This document shows, one piece after another, positions 24,154-32,371 of a stretch of DNA of 34,091 bases. The stretch spans positions 1-34,091 of the forward strand of contig CALMWW010000140.1 in assembly GCA_937870835.1 (NCBI GenBank), given 5' to 3'. The notes under the pieces are model-generated. The model worked only from the letters and a program-made list of their open reading frames with translations, searched no databases and was not told the DNA's origin. This stretch comes from an uncultured bacterium (GTDB lineage: Bacteria; Patescibacteriota; Minisyncoccia; Minisyncoccales; Minisyncoccaceae). Positions within the stretch are counted from its first letter, which is position 1. Each line of letters begins with the position of its first letter. Made by a program: the position numbers and the translations under genes.

Positions 24154-24660
24154 TTAAGACGATACTGGAACTTTTTTCTTTTTCTCCGATGGTTGTTTTT
24201 TCAAAATAATAGTAATAACTCCGTTCTTCGCCTTTGCTTCCACTGAATTGGGGTCAATTTTGGCTGGCAACATAAATTCTCTGGAAAATTCTCCCCATTG
24301 GCGCTCCATACGATAATAATTTTCTCCTTTTTCTTCTTCGCTTTTTTCTTGAGAACCGGAAATCGCCAATGTTTCTTCCGTGACCTCAATATTTACTTTC
24401 TCCGGATCAATCCCCGGAATATCGGCCCGCACTTTAATCTCATTTTCTGTTTCTGAAATATCTACTCGCGGAGCAAAGGTTGCCAAACTCTTAGAATTAT
24501 TACTATCCAATAAACCAAACGGAGACCAAAAACTTTCTTCAAATAATTTATCCATTGCATCCCTTAAGGAAAAAATTGCAGGGAACTCATCGCGAACAGA
24601 GGGAAGATTGTTTTTATTTTCATTTCTTTTGGTGATTTTCATTGGAGTATGGGCGTACAT
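24154..24660 (-). CDS. Small heat-shock protein (Hsp20/alpha-crystallin)
   Basis: This 168-aa chaperone binds unfolding proteins and keeps them from aggregating. The alpha-crystallin domain spans about 55-155: PRVDISETENEIKVRADIPG, then the YRMERQWGEFSREFMLP core and the KNGVITIILKK strand. The C-terminal tail is Lys-rich (PSEKKKKVPVS) with a VPV that matches the IXI/V-type anchoring motif. The first ATG is preceded by GGAG two nt away, which is too close for a good site. Met7 at 24642 is the alternative start. The leader upstream is long and rich in hairpins, which could give temperature control. Confidence 0.93.
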   Translation of the reverse strand: MYAHTPMKITKRNENKNNLPSVRDEFPAIFSLRDAMDKLFEESFWSPFGLLDSNNSKSLATFAPRVDISETENEIKVRADIPGIDPEKVNIEVTEETLAISGSQEKSEEEKGENYYRMERQWGEFSREFMLPAKIDPNSVEAKAKNGVITIILKKQPSEKKKKVPVSS

Positions 24661-24704
24661 TGCTCCACGCTTTGAAAAGAGAAGGCGAAGAGCTTAGTAC
24701 GGCC

Positions 24705-24837
24705 TTAAATTATAATTATTATTATAATTTAACGACCTTTGGGAAAAGGATCAAAAGAACAATTAAAAGATTCTAATTCTTTTGAACCTTTTCCATATAT
24801 TATAACACCGAAAATAAAAAAAGGTGTCATCAAAATA
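24705..24837 (-). promoter_or_regulatory. Structured leader between the ECF sigma gene and hsp20
   Basis: Three inverted repeats lie in this 135-bp region. Arms 24705-24716 and 24721-24732 (TTAAATTATAAT) form a perfect 12-bp palindrome with a 4-nt loop. Arms 24742-24759 and 24777-24794 (GGAAAAGG, TCAAAAGAA) pair 17 of 18 bases. ACACC (24805-24809) pairs with GGTGT (24833-24837). A minus-strand TATAAT starts right after the last stem. This could be a promoter with an operator and a folded 5' leader for hsp20, or partly a 3' end for the sigma gene. Confidence 0.5.
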
Positions 24838-24847
24838 AATTTATTAT

Positions 24848-25438
24848 TCATTTTTTACTTTTCAAAAAATCTGGCTTTTTATAACTCTTTTTGTGTTCCG
24901 AAAACTTTGCTAAATCCGCCAAATACGGTTGTTTGGCTAATTTTTTCCGCGCCCGAGAAAGAACTAATTTAACCGCATTTTCACTTTTCCCAACAATTCT
25001 GGCAATCTCTTTAATAGAAAGGTCTTTTTGATACCTCAATAATAAAATATCTTTTTCGCTTTGAGATAACTGCTGAATTGCCCGCCACAAAGAAACCGCG
25101 GCCTCTTTTTTATTAATTTCTTGAATAATTTCTTGAGGCACCTCCCCCACTGATTCAAGCGGTATTGGTTGCGGTTTACGATAATAATTTACTAAAACAT
25201 TATGAGCTATGGTTAATAAATAAGAATAATAAGAATATGAGCGTAAATGAAAATTTGGCAAACTATGAAAGGCCCTTAAAAAAGTTTCTTGAGTTAAATC
25301 TTCTGCCACCTGAACCTGATGTCCAACTCTGTACCAAAAATAATTAAAAATTTTTTGAAAATATTTTTTATATAATGCCTCATACTCGGCTGGTTCTTGT
25401 TTTGCCTTCTCTATTAAAATAATATCTTCTTGATCCAT
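24848..25438 (-). CDS. ECF-type RNA polymerase sigma factor
   Basis: This 196-aa protein has the two ECF domains. Region 2 (about 15-90) includes YEALYKKYFQKIFNYFWYRV and the DLTQETFLRAF motif of region 2.1-2.4. Region 4 (about 125-180) includes LSQSEKDILLLRYQKDLSIK and the recognition helix GKSENAVKLVLSRARKKL. It directs RNA polymerase to alternative promoters. No anti-sigma gene is adjacent. The gene is followed by hsp20 on the same strand, so a stress role is plausible but unproven. Upstream is a repeat-rich region. TATAAT lies 6 nt before the ATG in a very AT-rich context. Confidence 0.92.
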   Translation of the reverse strand: MDQEDIILIEKAKQEPAEYEALYKKYFQKIFNYFWYRVGHQVQVAEDLTQETFLRAFHSLPNFHLRSYSYYSYLLTIAHNVLVNYYRKPQPIPLESVGEVPQEIIQEINKKEAAVSLWRAIQQLSQSEKDILLLRYQKDLSIKEIARIVGKSENAVKLVLSRARKKLAKQPYLADLAKFSEHKKSYKKPDFLKSKK

Positions 25439-25750
25439 TATTATATTATAAATTTATATTATAGATTATAATTCATCTAATTAACGGCTTAATACCGTAA
25501 CTCTAAATACGCCCCTAAAATACGTTTACGGTTGATTAATTAACTTGTTTGCGACCTTGGCTTGAACTAATTGCTATTCTTGCCATCTTAATATGTATTG
25601 TACAAGAGAAAGCTTGTTTTGAAAAGCGTGATACGCTATTTTGTAGTGTTTTATAACCTCAAAGAGTGCAATATGTTTCTGGCATTATGCAATAATTGAT
25701 TTAAAAACACAATTAAATATATGGTTTTTTTCTTTCCTAACCCATTTATT
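25439..25750. promoter_or_regulatory. Repeat-rich region upstream of the ECF sigma gene
   Basis: This 312-bp gene-free region has three kinds of repeat. First are ACGG/CCGT-type inverted repeats: ACGG 25484-25487, CCGT 25495-25498, and ACCGTAA 25494-25500 against TTACGGT 25526-25532. Second are hairpins ACAAG/CTTGT (25602-25617) and AGCGT/ACGCT (25625-25637), the latter with T-run when read from the ABC operon, so it may end that operon. Third are two conserved blocks (25574-25599 and 25666-25691) that recur upstream of the ABC operon. Confidence 0.6.
25574..25691. repeat. Direct repeat, left copy, two conserved blocks
   Basis: Block 1 (25574-25599) matches 29440-29465 at 23 of 26 positions. 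Block 2 (25666-25691) matches 29486-29511 at all 26. The two blocks are 66 nt apart here and 20 nt apart in the right copy. Block 2 is itself an imperfect inverted repeat (TGCAATATG...CATTATGCA, 7-nt spacer). Confidence 0.85.
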
Positions 25751-27652
25751 TTAATTATTTACAAACTGGCTATTATATAAAGAAGCATAAAAACCATTTT
25801 TAGCAAGCAAATCTTCGTGGTTCCCCTGTTCAACAATATTTCCATCATTCATCACTAAAATTAAATCAGCATTCCGTATCGTTGAAAGCCGATGCGCAAT
25901 TATAAAGCTTGTTCTTCCTTTCATCATTTTATCCGTGGCTGCTTGAATAATATTTTCGGTGCGAGTATCAACCGAGCTTGTCGCTTCATCTAAAATCAAG
26001 ATAGGAGGATTAACTAACATTACCCTCGCAATAGTTAGAAGCTGTTTCTCTCCTTGAGAAATATTATCAGCTTCTTCGTTGATTACCATATTATAACCTT
26101 CTGGCAAGGTACGAATAAAATGGTCAGCATAAACTGCTTGCGCTGCTTTAACCACTTCTTCGTGAGAAACATTATCTTTTCCATAAGCAATATTTTCTTC
26201 AATTGTTCCATTAAAAAGCCAAGTATCTTGTAAAACCATTCCAAATGCTTTTCTTAAATCTGACCGCCTTATCTCTTTAATATCTATCCCATCAATTTTA
26301 ATAACTCCGCTATTAACATCATAAAAACGCATTAAAAGATTGACTATAGTGGTCTTCCCCGCTCCAGTGGGTCCAACAATAGCAACTTTTTGACCAGCTT
26401 TTATGCTTACATTAAAATCTTTAATAACGAATTTTTCCGGAGCATAACCAAAAAAGACATTTACAAAATCTACTGCGCCCTTTACTTTTTTTAATACAAT
26501 AGGGTGATCAGTATCTGGAGTTTCTTCTTCTGCTTCTAAAAATTCAAAAATTCTTTCAGCGGCAGCTATTGCTGATTGAAAAATATTAGCAATGTTCACA
26601 GTTTGAGTAATAGGTCTAGTAAATTGATTCATATACTGAATAAATGCTTGAATACTCCCGATGCTCGTTCGTCCTTGAAGCGCTAACCATCCCCCTAAAA
26701 CCGAAACAACAACAAATCCAGAATTTTCAATAAAATGCATTATCGGATAGAGGAGCCCGGAAAAAAATTGCGATTTCCAAGCGTTTTCATAAAGCTCATT
26801 ATTAATTTTGTGAAAAACAGAGATTGCTTTTTGCTCCCCGTTAAAAGCCTTTACAATTATGTGGCCAGAAAACATTTCCTCAATGTGACCATTAATTTTT
26901 CCTAACGAAATTTGATGATTTAAAAAATATTTCTGTGATTTATTAATTATAAAGCTTACTAAAAAGAAACTAATAGGTAAAATAATTAACGCTACTAATG
27001 TTAATTGCCAATTAATTATAAACATCATTATTAAAATGCCAATAATAGTAGTAACTGCTGTAACAATTTGGGTTAAACTTTGATTAAAATTTTGACTTAT
27101 TGTATCAACATCGTTCGTCACCCGGCTTAAAATATCACCATGTGTTCTTGTATCAAAATAACGCAAAGGCAACCGGTTTATTTTTAAAGAAATGTTCTTC
27201 CGTAAATTAAAAACTACCTTTTGAGTAATTCCAGCTGTAATCCATCCTTGTAAATAGCTAAATAGGGCGCTTATTAAATAAATTCCAATTAATATCTCTA
27301 TTAGATAAATTATCGCCCCAAAATCAATGCTGCTGCTTTGAGCAAGCCCACTGTTTTTTATGACCCCTATGCCTTCAACAATTTTATTGGTAATATCACC
27401 TAATGTTTTTGGAATAAGCACACTAAAAATCGTGCTGATTATAGCAAAAAATAAAACTAAAATAATCAAAAAATGGTATGGTTTTAAATACTTTATAAGT
27501 TTGCGCAAAGTTCCTTTAAAATCTTTTGGTTTTTCTATTGCTCCCCGCGCTCTACCATGCCCATGTCCGCGTCCTTGTCTCCCTCCAAAACCACCTGTTG
27601 ACGGGTTGTTATTGGAAGACATATCGGTTGAGGAAGTGTTTAATTTTGCCAT
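25751..27652 (-). CDS. ABC exporter, half-transporter with consensus catalytic site
   Basis: This 633-aa protein fuses six membrane helices (about 55-350) to an ATPase domain. Walker A is GPTGAGKTT, the Q-loop is MVLQDTW, the signature is ISQGEKQ (SQGE instead of SGGQ), and Walker B ends LDEAT with the catalytic Glu. The N-terminus is a Gly/Arg/His-rich tail (GGFGGRQGRGHGHGR), often seen in this subfamily. It lies 16 nt after the first ABC gene. The two half-transporters form one heterodimeric type IV exporter, probably for drugs or lipids. The pair is probably similar to TM287/TM288. Confidence 0.92.
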   Translation of the reverse strand: MAKLNTSSTDMSSNNNPSTGGFGGRQGRGHGHGRARGAIEKPKDFKGTLRKLIKYLKPYHFLIILVLFFAIISTIFSVLIPKTLGDITNKIVEGIGVIKNSGLAQSSSIDFGAIIYLIEILIGIYLISALFSYLQGWITAGITQKVVFNLRKNISLKINRLPLRYFDTRTHGDILSRVTNDVDTISQNFNQSLTQIVTAVTTIIGILIMMFIINWQLTLVALIILPISFFLVSFIINKSQKYFLNHQISLGKINGHIEEMFSGHIIVKAFNGEQKAISVFHKINNELYENAWKSQFFSGLLYPIMHFIENSGFVVVSVLGGWLALQGRTSIGSIQAFIQYMNQFTRPITQTVNIANIFQSAIAAAERIFEFLEAEEETPDTDHPIVLKKVKGAVDFVNVFFGYAPEKFVIKDFNVSIKAGQKVAIVGPTGAGKTTIVNLLMRFYDVNSGVIKIDGIDIKEIRRSDLRKAFGMVLQDTWLFNGTIEENIAYGKDNVSHEEVVKAAQAVYADHFIRTLPEGYNMVINEEADNISQGEKQLLTIARVMLVNPPILILDEATSSVDTRTENIIQAATDKMMKGRTSFIIAHRLSTIRNADLILVMNDGNIVEQGNHEDLLAKNGFYASLYNSQFVNN

Positions 27653-27668
27653 ATAAATTTAAAAAATC

Positions 27669-29414
27669 TTAATTTAAGTCAGCCGTTAATTCTTCCGGCG
27701 AAAGTTGAAAACTTGCTATTTCTCTATATATTTCACAATTACGAAGCAATTCTTTGTGAGTGCCCTGCCCCACTATTCTCCCTCCATCAATCACAATTAT
27801 TTTATCAGCATCCATTATAGTGCCAATTCTTTGGGTAACAATAAGAACAGTTTTCCCTTTAGCTTCTCGCCGCAACGCCATTCTTAAAGCAGCATCTGTT
27901 TTAAAATCTAAAGCAGAAAAACTATCGTCAAATAAATAAATTTCTGGATTTTTAGCTAGGGCTCTAGCGATGGCTAATCGTTGTTTTTGTCCGCCCGAAA
28001 AATTAGTGCCGGCCTGAGCAACAGAACTATTAAATTTTTGGTCTAATTCTTTTATAAACTCAAGAGCTTGAGCTGTAGCCGCAGCTCTAAAAATTTCTTC
28101 CTGTGTCGCGTGCGGATTTCCATAAGTAATATTTTCTTCAATTGTTCCTGAAAAAAGTATTGCTTTTTGAGAAACATAGCCAATGCGAGCGCGTAAGTCG
28201 TGCTGTTTCATATTGCGAACATCTACATCATCAATTAAAATTTGCCCTTGGGTAACGTCATAAAAACGAGGAATAAGATTAATAATTGTAGATTTTCCGC
28301 TCCCAACACTGCCAATAAAAGCAGTTGTTTGCCCGGGAAGAGCAACAAAAGAGATATTATATAAAACTGGCTCAGCTGCTCCTGGATATACAAAAGTTAC
28401 ATTTTTAAATTCAACTTTTCCACCCTTTTTAGGGACTCTTGCTGGTTTAATCGGATCTTTTATTTGAATATCAGTTTCTAATACTTCAACAATTCTATCC
28501 GCTGAAATAGAAGCTCGCGGAATAGCAATAAAAATAATTGAAATCATTAAAAAAGCAGAAACTGCCTGCATAGAATATTGTAAAAATGCCAACATACTGC
28601 CAACCTGAAGACTGCCTAACTCAATTTGCTTAGCGCTAAACCAAACAATAGCAATCATCATAAAGTTCATAATTAGCATCATGGCTGGCTGAAGCAGCAT
28701 CATCAAACGATTAATAAAAAGATTAAGGTGAGTAAGGTCTTGATTAACTTTATTAAATTTTTGTGCTTCGTAATCTTCTTTATTAAAAGCTCTTATCACT
28801 CTTAAACCGGTTAGCAACTCTCTTGTTATTAAATTTAATTTATCTATTAATTTTTGAAGTTGGCTAAATTTAGGAATAATTATCTTAAAAAGCAAAGCAA
28901 TTATTAAAATTAAGCTAACAACAGCTACGGCCATAATCCAAGTCATTGAAGGAGCTAAATAATAAGCTTTGGTGGTAGAAAGTATGCCCATTAAAAGAGC
29001 CAAAAGCGCTATTCTAAAAAACATCATAAACACCATCTGAATTTGCTGGACATCATTAGTATTGCGAGTAATTAAAGATGCAGTTGAAAATTTATTAAGT
29101 TCAATTAAAGAAAAATTTTCTACTTTGCTGAACAAGGCCTCTCGTAAATTGCGAGCAAATCCAGTGCTAATTTTTGAAGACAAATAACTTACAGCTATTG
29201 CGGCTAAACTACCGCCAATGGCAATTAATATCATAATCAAGCCGTTGCGAAAAATAAGATTAGTATCCTGCTTCATTATCCCTTCATTAATAATTCTGGC
29301 CATATAATCTGGCAATGCCAGAGTAGCTGAAACTTGGCAATATACAAAAATGGCCATCAAAATAAGCGGCCAAACATAGGGCGAAAGATATTTAAGAATT
29401 TTTGTTCCTGACAT
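27669..29414 (-). CDS. ABC exporter, half-transporter with degenerate catalytic site
   Basis: This protein of about 581 aa has six membrane helices (about 15-300) and an ATPase domain. Walker A is GSVGSGKST, the signature is the consensus-like FSGGQKQR, and Walker B reads IYLFDDSFSALD, so the catalytic Glu is replaced by Asp. In heterodimeric exporters such a site binds ATP but hydrolyses poorly. The frame is open to a TTG at 29426. I prefer the ATG at 29414 (MSGTKILKYLSPYV) because it starts the family-typical sequence. It is the first gene of the ABC pair and the upstream region carries the conserved repeat blocks. Confidence 0.92.
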   Translation of the reverse strand: MSGTKILKYLSPYVWPLILMAIFVYCQVSATLALPDYMARIINEGIMKQDTNLIFRNGLIMILIAIGGSLAAIAVSYLSSKISTGFARNLREALFSKVENFSLIELNKFSTASLITRNTNDVQQIQMVFMMFFRIALLALLMGILSTTKAYYLAPSMTWIMAVAVVSLILIIALLFKIIIPKFSQLQKLIDKLNLITRELLTGLRVIRAFNKEDYEAQKFNKVNQDLTHLNLFINRLMMLLQPAMMLIMNFMMIAIVWFSAKQIELGSLQVGSMLAFLQYSMQAVSAFLMISIIFIAIPRASISADRIVEVLETDIQIKDPIKPARVPKKGGKVEFKNVTFVYPGAAEPVLYNISFVALPGQTTAFIGSVGSGKSTIINLIPRFYDVTQGQILIDDVDVRNMKQHDLRARIGYVSQKAILFSGTIEENITYGNPHATQEEIFRAAATAQALEFIKELDQKFNSSVAQAGTNFSGGQKQRLAIARALAKNPEIYLFDDSFSALDFKTDAALRMALRREAKGKTVLIVTQRIGTIMDADKIIVIDGGRIVGQGTHKELLRNCEIYREIASFQLSPEELTADLN

Positions 29415-29439
29415 AAAAGTAACCAATTATTATGACATA

Positions 29440-29511
29440 CTACTCTTGTCGTCTTAATATGTATTTACTTGCTAGACCTTAGAGGGTGCAATATGTTTCT
29501 GGCATTATGCA
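29440..29511. repeat. Direct repeat, right copy, two conserved blocks
   Basis: This is the second copy of the two-block repeat (block 1 29440-29465, block 2 29486-29511). It lies just upstream of the ABC operon. Read on the minus strand, block 2 carries TTGCAC and block 1 carries ATATTAAGA, so the copy may include promoter elements. Confidence 0.85.
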
Positions 29512-29555
29512 TTTGTCTGCTCCACATTGTGAACAGTGCTAGAACGATAATTCAA

Positions 29556-29601
29556 CGGCAAACTAAGCATATTTCCATCCCAGATTTAAGGGATTTTGCC
29601 G
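29556..29601 (-). terminator. Branched hairpin after the P-type ATPase gene
   Basis: CGGCAAA (29556-29562) pairs with TTTGCCG (29595-29601). Nested on the right side ATCCC (29577-29581) pairs with GGGAT (29590-29594). It lies 10 nt past the ATPase stop. It lacks a strong T-run, so it may be a 3' stabiliser rather than a terminator. Confidence 0.4.
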
Positions 29602-29610
29602 AGAAATAAA

Positions 29611-32310
29611 CTATCTTACCACACTACTAATCATTTTTTCTGGTTTATTACAGCAAAAAATCTTCTTCTTGGAAAATTCGATTAATATAATTTCGACTAA
29701 ACTGATGCTAAAAATAATCATCCATTGCGTTAAGCTTAATGGCTGAGTGTTTAATATTTTCTGAAATGGCGGTAAGTAGATTGAGGCTATGAGCAAAAGA
29801 AAGGCTATAAATACCGCTCCCACTAAGTAACGATTTGAAAAGATATCTTTTCTGAAAATTGTTCTTTCAAAGGATCGAACGCTAAATGCAAAGAAAAGAG
29901 AATCAAGGCACATTAAAGCAAATATTATAGTTCGGGCGAGATTTAAGTCATCAGTTAATTCCCAAAGAATAAAGAAAGAGGAAAATGCGGCCATGCCAGT
30001 GATGAAAAATATAGCAGCCATCCACTTCTTTAGGGAATTATTTAATATCGGCTCTTTAGGATTCCTGGGTTTTTCATCCATCACCCCTTTTGTTTCTTGC
30101 TCGGTTGTTAAAGCAATATCCGGTAATCCATCTTCGATAAGGTTTATCCAAAGAATCTGGGCAGGAAGCAACGGGAGCGGCAAACCCATTACCATGCTCG
30201 CCAAGAACAAGAACAATTCTGAAAAATCATCCGCAACTAAATACACAAAGACCTTGCGGATATTTTGAAAAATAACCCTGCCCTGTTCTATTGCCTTCAG
30301 TATCGTCTTGAAGTTATCGTCTATGAGTACCAAATCAGCCACCTCTTTTGCCACGTCAGTTCCTGAGCCGACCACTACTCCAATGTCTGCTGATTTAAGA
30401 GCTGGAGCATCATTTACGCCATCGCCGAGCATAGCCACTACTTCGCCATTTGCCTGGAGTGCGTCGACAATTCGCAATTTATGCTTTGGAGAAACACGAG
30501 CATAAATAGATATTTGCTTTGACCTCTCTCTTAATTCATCATCTGTTATAACTTCCAGTTCTTTCCCTTCGATGATATTTTCTTCTTGTACGTCAATGCC
30601 AATTTCTTCGGCAATAGCTTTGGCGGTAAATTTGTGATCGCCAGTGACAATAACCGTGCGGATGCCTGCTTTTTTAGTAATTAAAATTGATTCTTTAGCA
30701 TCTTTACGAAGTGGATCTTTAAAGGCAATAAAACCAACAAGCGAAAGGTCTTTTACTAATTCTGCAAGGTTTTGGTATTTTATATCAGCTTCATAATTTT
30801 TGTAAGCGCAAGCGAGAACCCGTAACCCCTTTTTTGTAAGCGATTCTACTTTACCGATGAATTTATCTGCTTCAGCCGTACCTAATTTCTTTTTTTCGCC
30901 GTCAACATCTATGTCCACGGAGCGGGCTATAACTACTTCCGGTGCACCTATAACGTAAAGCATATTTTGACTTTCGTTTTTGCGGTGAAAAGTGGCGGCA
31001 AATTTAACATCCGATTCAAAGCTAATTCTGTCCAACACCGGATATTGTTTTTCAAGCTCGTATTTGTTTAATCCAGATTGCATGCCCGCTAAAAGCAAAG
31101 CTTTTTCCGTTGGTCTGCCTCGAACTACCCACTCCTGTAATTCTGCTTCTGGATTTTCAACAAAAGCTTCGTTTGTCAATGTGGCAATTTTTAATATAGA
31201 AATATGAGATTCAACGCCATTGGAATTTTCGCCCTTAGCAAGCCCCTTAATACTATCCCCCATCAATTCTCTGGTGCTCGTCAAAACATGACTTACCTGC
31301 ATTTTGCCTTCAGTAAGAGTTCCAGTTTTGTCTGTACAGATAACAGTTACACTTCCTAGGGTTTCAGTGGCAGCAAGCTTTCTGACAAGACCATTTTGTT
31401 TAAAAATGCGTCTCATCCCCAAAACCAGAATAACAGTAATTGCAGGAAGCAGTCCTTCTGGTATTGCTGAAACCGCCAGGGCTAATGAGGCAACAAAAAC
31501 ATCAGCAAAGCTCTTTTGAGTAAAATATCCTTCGACGAGAATAATAGCGATAATTGATAGAATAAAAATACCGAGCCATTTTGAAAGCGAAACGATTTGC
31601 CGTTGAAGCGGCGTTTTGTCTTCTTTAGTTTCTTTAAGAAGTGAAACGATTTCGCCGATCTGCGTATTAATGCCAGTGGCGACAATAAGAATTATTCCCC
31701 ACCCTTCTTCCACAATCGTGCCCATAAAAGCCATATTTACTCTTTCTGAAAGGGGCGTAGATTCTGGCAAAGTATCTAATGCTTTCTTTTCTATGGCTTG
31801 TGGCTCTCCGGTAAGGCTCGCTTCGTTAATCCTGAGCCCTTTTGATTGAATAATGCGCCCGTCTGCTGGCACCTTGTCTCCCGCCCTGAGTATTACTATG
31901 TCGCCAACAACCAATTCCTCACTGTCAATTTCTTTTTCATGGCCATCGCGTAAGACTTTTGCCATAATCTTCACCATTCTTTTTAAGGCAAGTAACGACT
32001 GGTTGGCCTTATTTTCTTGATAGAAACCTACCGTAGTATTGATTAATAATACAATTACAATGAAGATTGCGTCAGAGTAATTTTCAAGCAAAAACGAAAC
32101 CACAATTGCCACAAACAAAATATACATTAAGGGACTATTAAATTGATTCAAAAACAGCCGTATTTTTGAATACGGTTTTTCTTGGGGAAGAGTGTTATGG
32201 CCGAACTCCTTTAATCTTTGACTGGCTTCTGAATTAGTCAGCCCTTCTTTTCTGCTTTTTGTTTCGAAGAAAATATCTGCGAGTAAAATTGTGTGCCAAT
32301 TTTTCTGCAT
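29611..32310 (-). CDS. P-type cation-transporting ATPase (type II, Ca2+-like)
   Basis: This 899-aa protein is a complete P-type pump. The actuator TGEP is at 167-170, PEGL in helix M4 at 284-287, and the phosphorylated Asp in DKTGTLT is D327. The nucleotide domain follows, then MLGDGVNDAPALKSADIG. Helix M6 has WINLIEDGLPD, similar to the Ca2+ pump motif NLxTDGLPA but with Glu for Thr. No heavy-metal domain precedes it, which fits the SERCA/PMR1-like type II class. The ion is not proven. The gene looks more GC-rich in sampled stretches than its neighbours, suggesting transfer. Its -10 box ends 6 nt before the ATG. Confidence 0.94.
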   Translation of the reverse strand: MQKNWHTILLADIFFETKSRKEGLTNSEASQRLKEFGHNTLPQEKPYSKIRLFLNQFNSPLMYILFVAIVVSFLLENYSDAIFIVIVLLINTTVGFYQENKANQSLLALKRMVKIMAKVLRDGHEKEIDSEELVVGDIVILRAGDKVPADGRIIQSKGLRINEASLTGEPQAIEKKALDTLPESTPLSERVNMAFMGTIVEEGWGIILIVATGINTQIGEIVSLLKETKEDKTPLQRQIVSLSKWLGIFILSIIAIILVEGYFTQKSFADVFVASLALAVSAIPEGLLPAITVILVLGMRRIFKQNGLVRKLAATETLGSVTVICTDKTGTLTEGKMQVSHVLTSTRELMGDSIKGLAKGENSNGVESHISILKIATLTNEAFVENPEAELQEWVVRGRPTEKALLLAGMQSGLNKYELEKQYPVLDRISFESDVKFAATFHRKNESQNMLYVIGAPEVVIARSVDIDVDGEKKKLGTAEADKFIGKVESLTKKGLRVLACAYKNYEADIKYQNLAELVKDLSLVGFIAFKDPLRKDAKESILITKKAGIRTVIVTGDHKFTAKAIAEEIGIDVQEENIIEGKELEVITDDELRERSKQISIYARVSPKHKLRIVDALQANGEVVAMLGDGVNDAPALKSADIGVVVGSGTDVAKEVADLVLIDDNFKTILKAIEQGRVIFQNIRKVFVYLVADDFSELFLFLASMVMGLPLPLLPAQILWINLIEDGLPDIALTTEQETKGVMDEKPRNPKEPILNNSLKKWMAAIFFITGMAAFSSFFILWELTDDLNLARTIIFALMCLDSLFFAFSVRSFERTIFRKDIFSNRYLVGAVFIAFLLLIASIYLPPFQKILNTQPLSLTQWMIIFSISLVEIILIEFSKKKIFCCNKPEKMISSVVR

Positions 32311-32316
32311 ATATCT

Positions 32317-32345
32317 ATTTTATCAGAAAATCGCCTTTATGGCAA
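32317..32345 (-). promoter_or_regulatory. Promoter of the P-type ATPase (leaderless)
   Basis: On the minus strand, TTGCCA (32345-32340) and TAAAAT (32322-32317) are 17 nt apart. The -10 ends 6 nt before the ATG, so the message would begin at the start codon. Confidence 0.7.
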
Positions 32346-32371
32346 TTTTTGTCTGCTCCGGCGGTAGGATT

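Noticed and set aside
24739-24972. 77-aa plus-strand ORF over the hsp20 leader and the sigma gene end
   Set aside because: It crosses the hairpin region and the sigma factor coding sequence in antisense and has no recognisable product.
25666-29511. CRISPR array
   Set aside because: Only two copies of the repeat exist, 3.8 kb apart, with genes between them and no spacers or cas genes.
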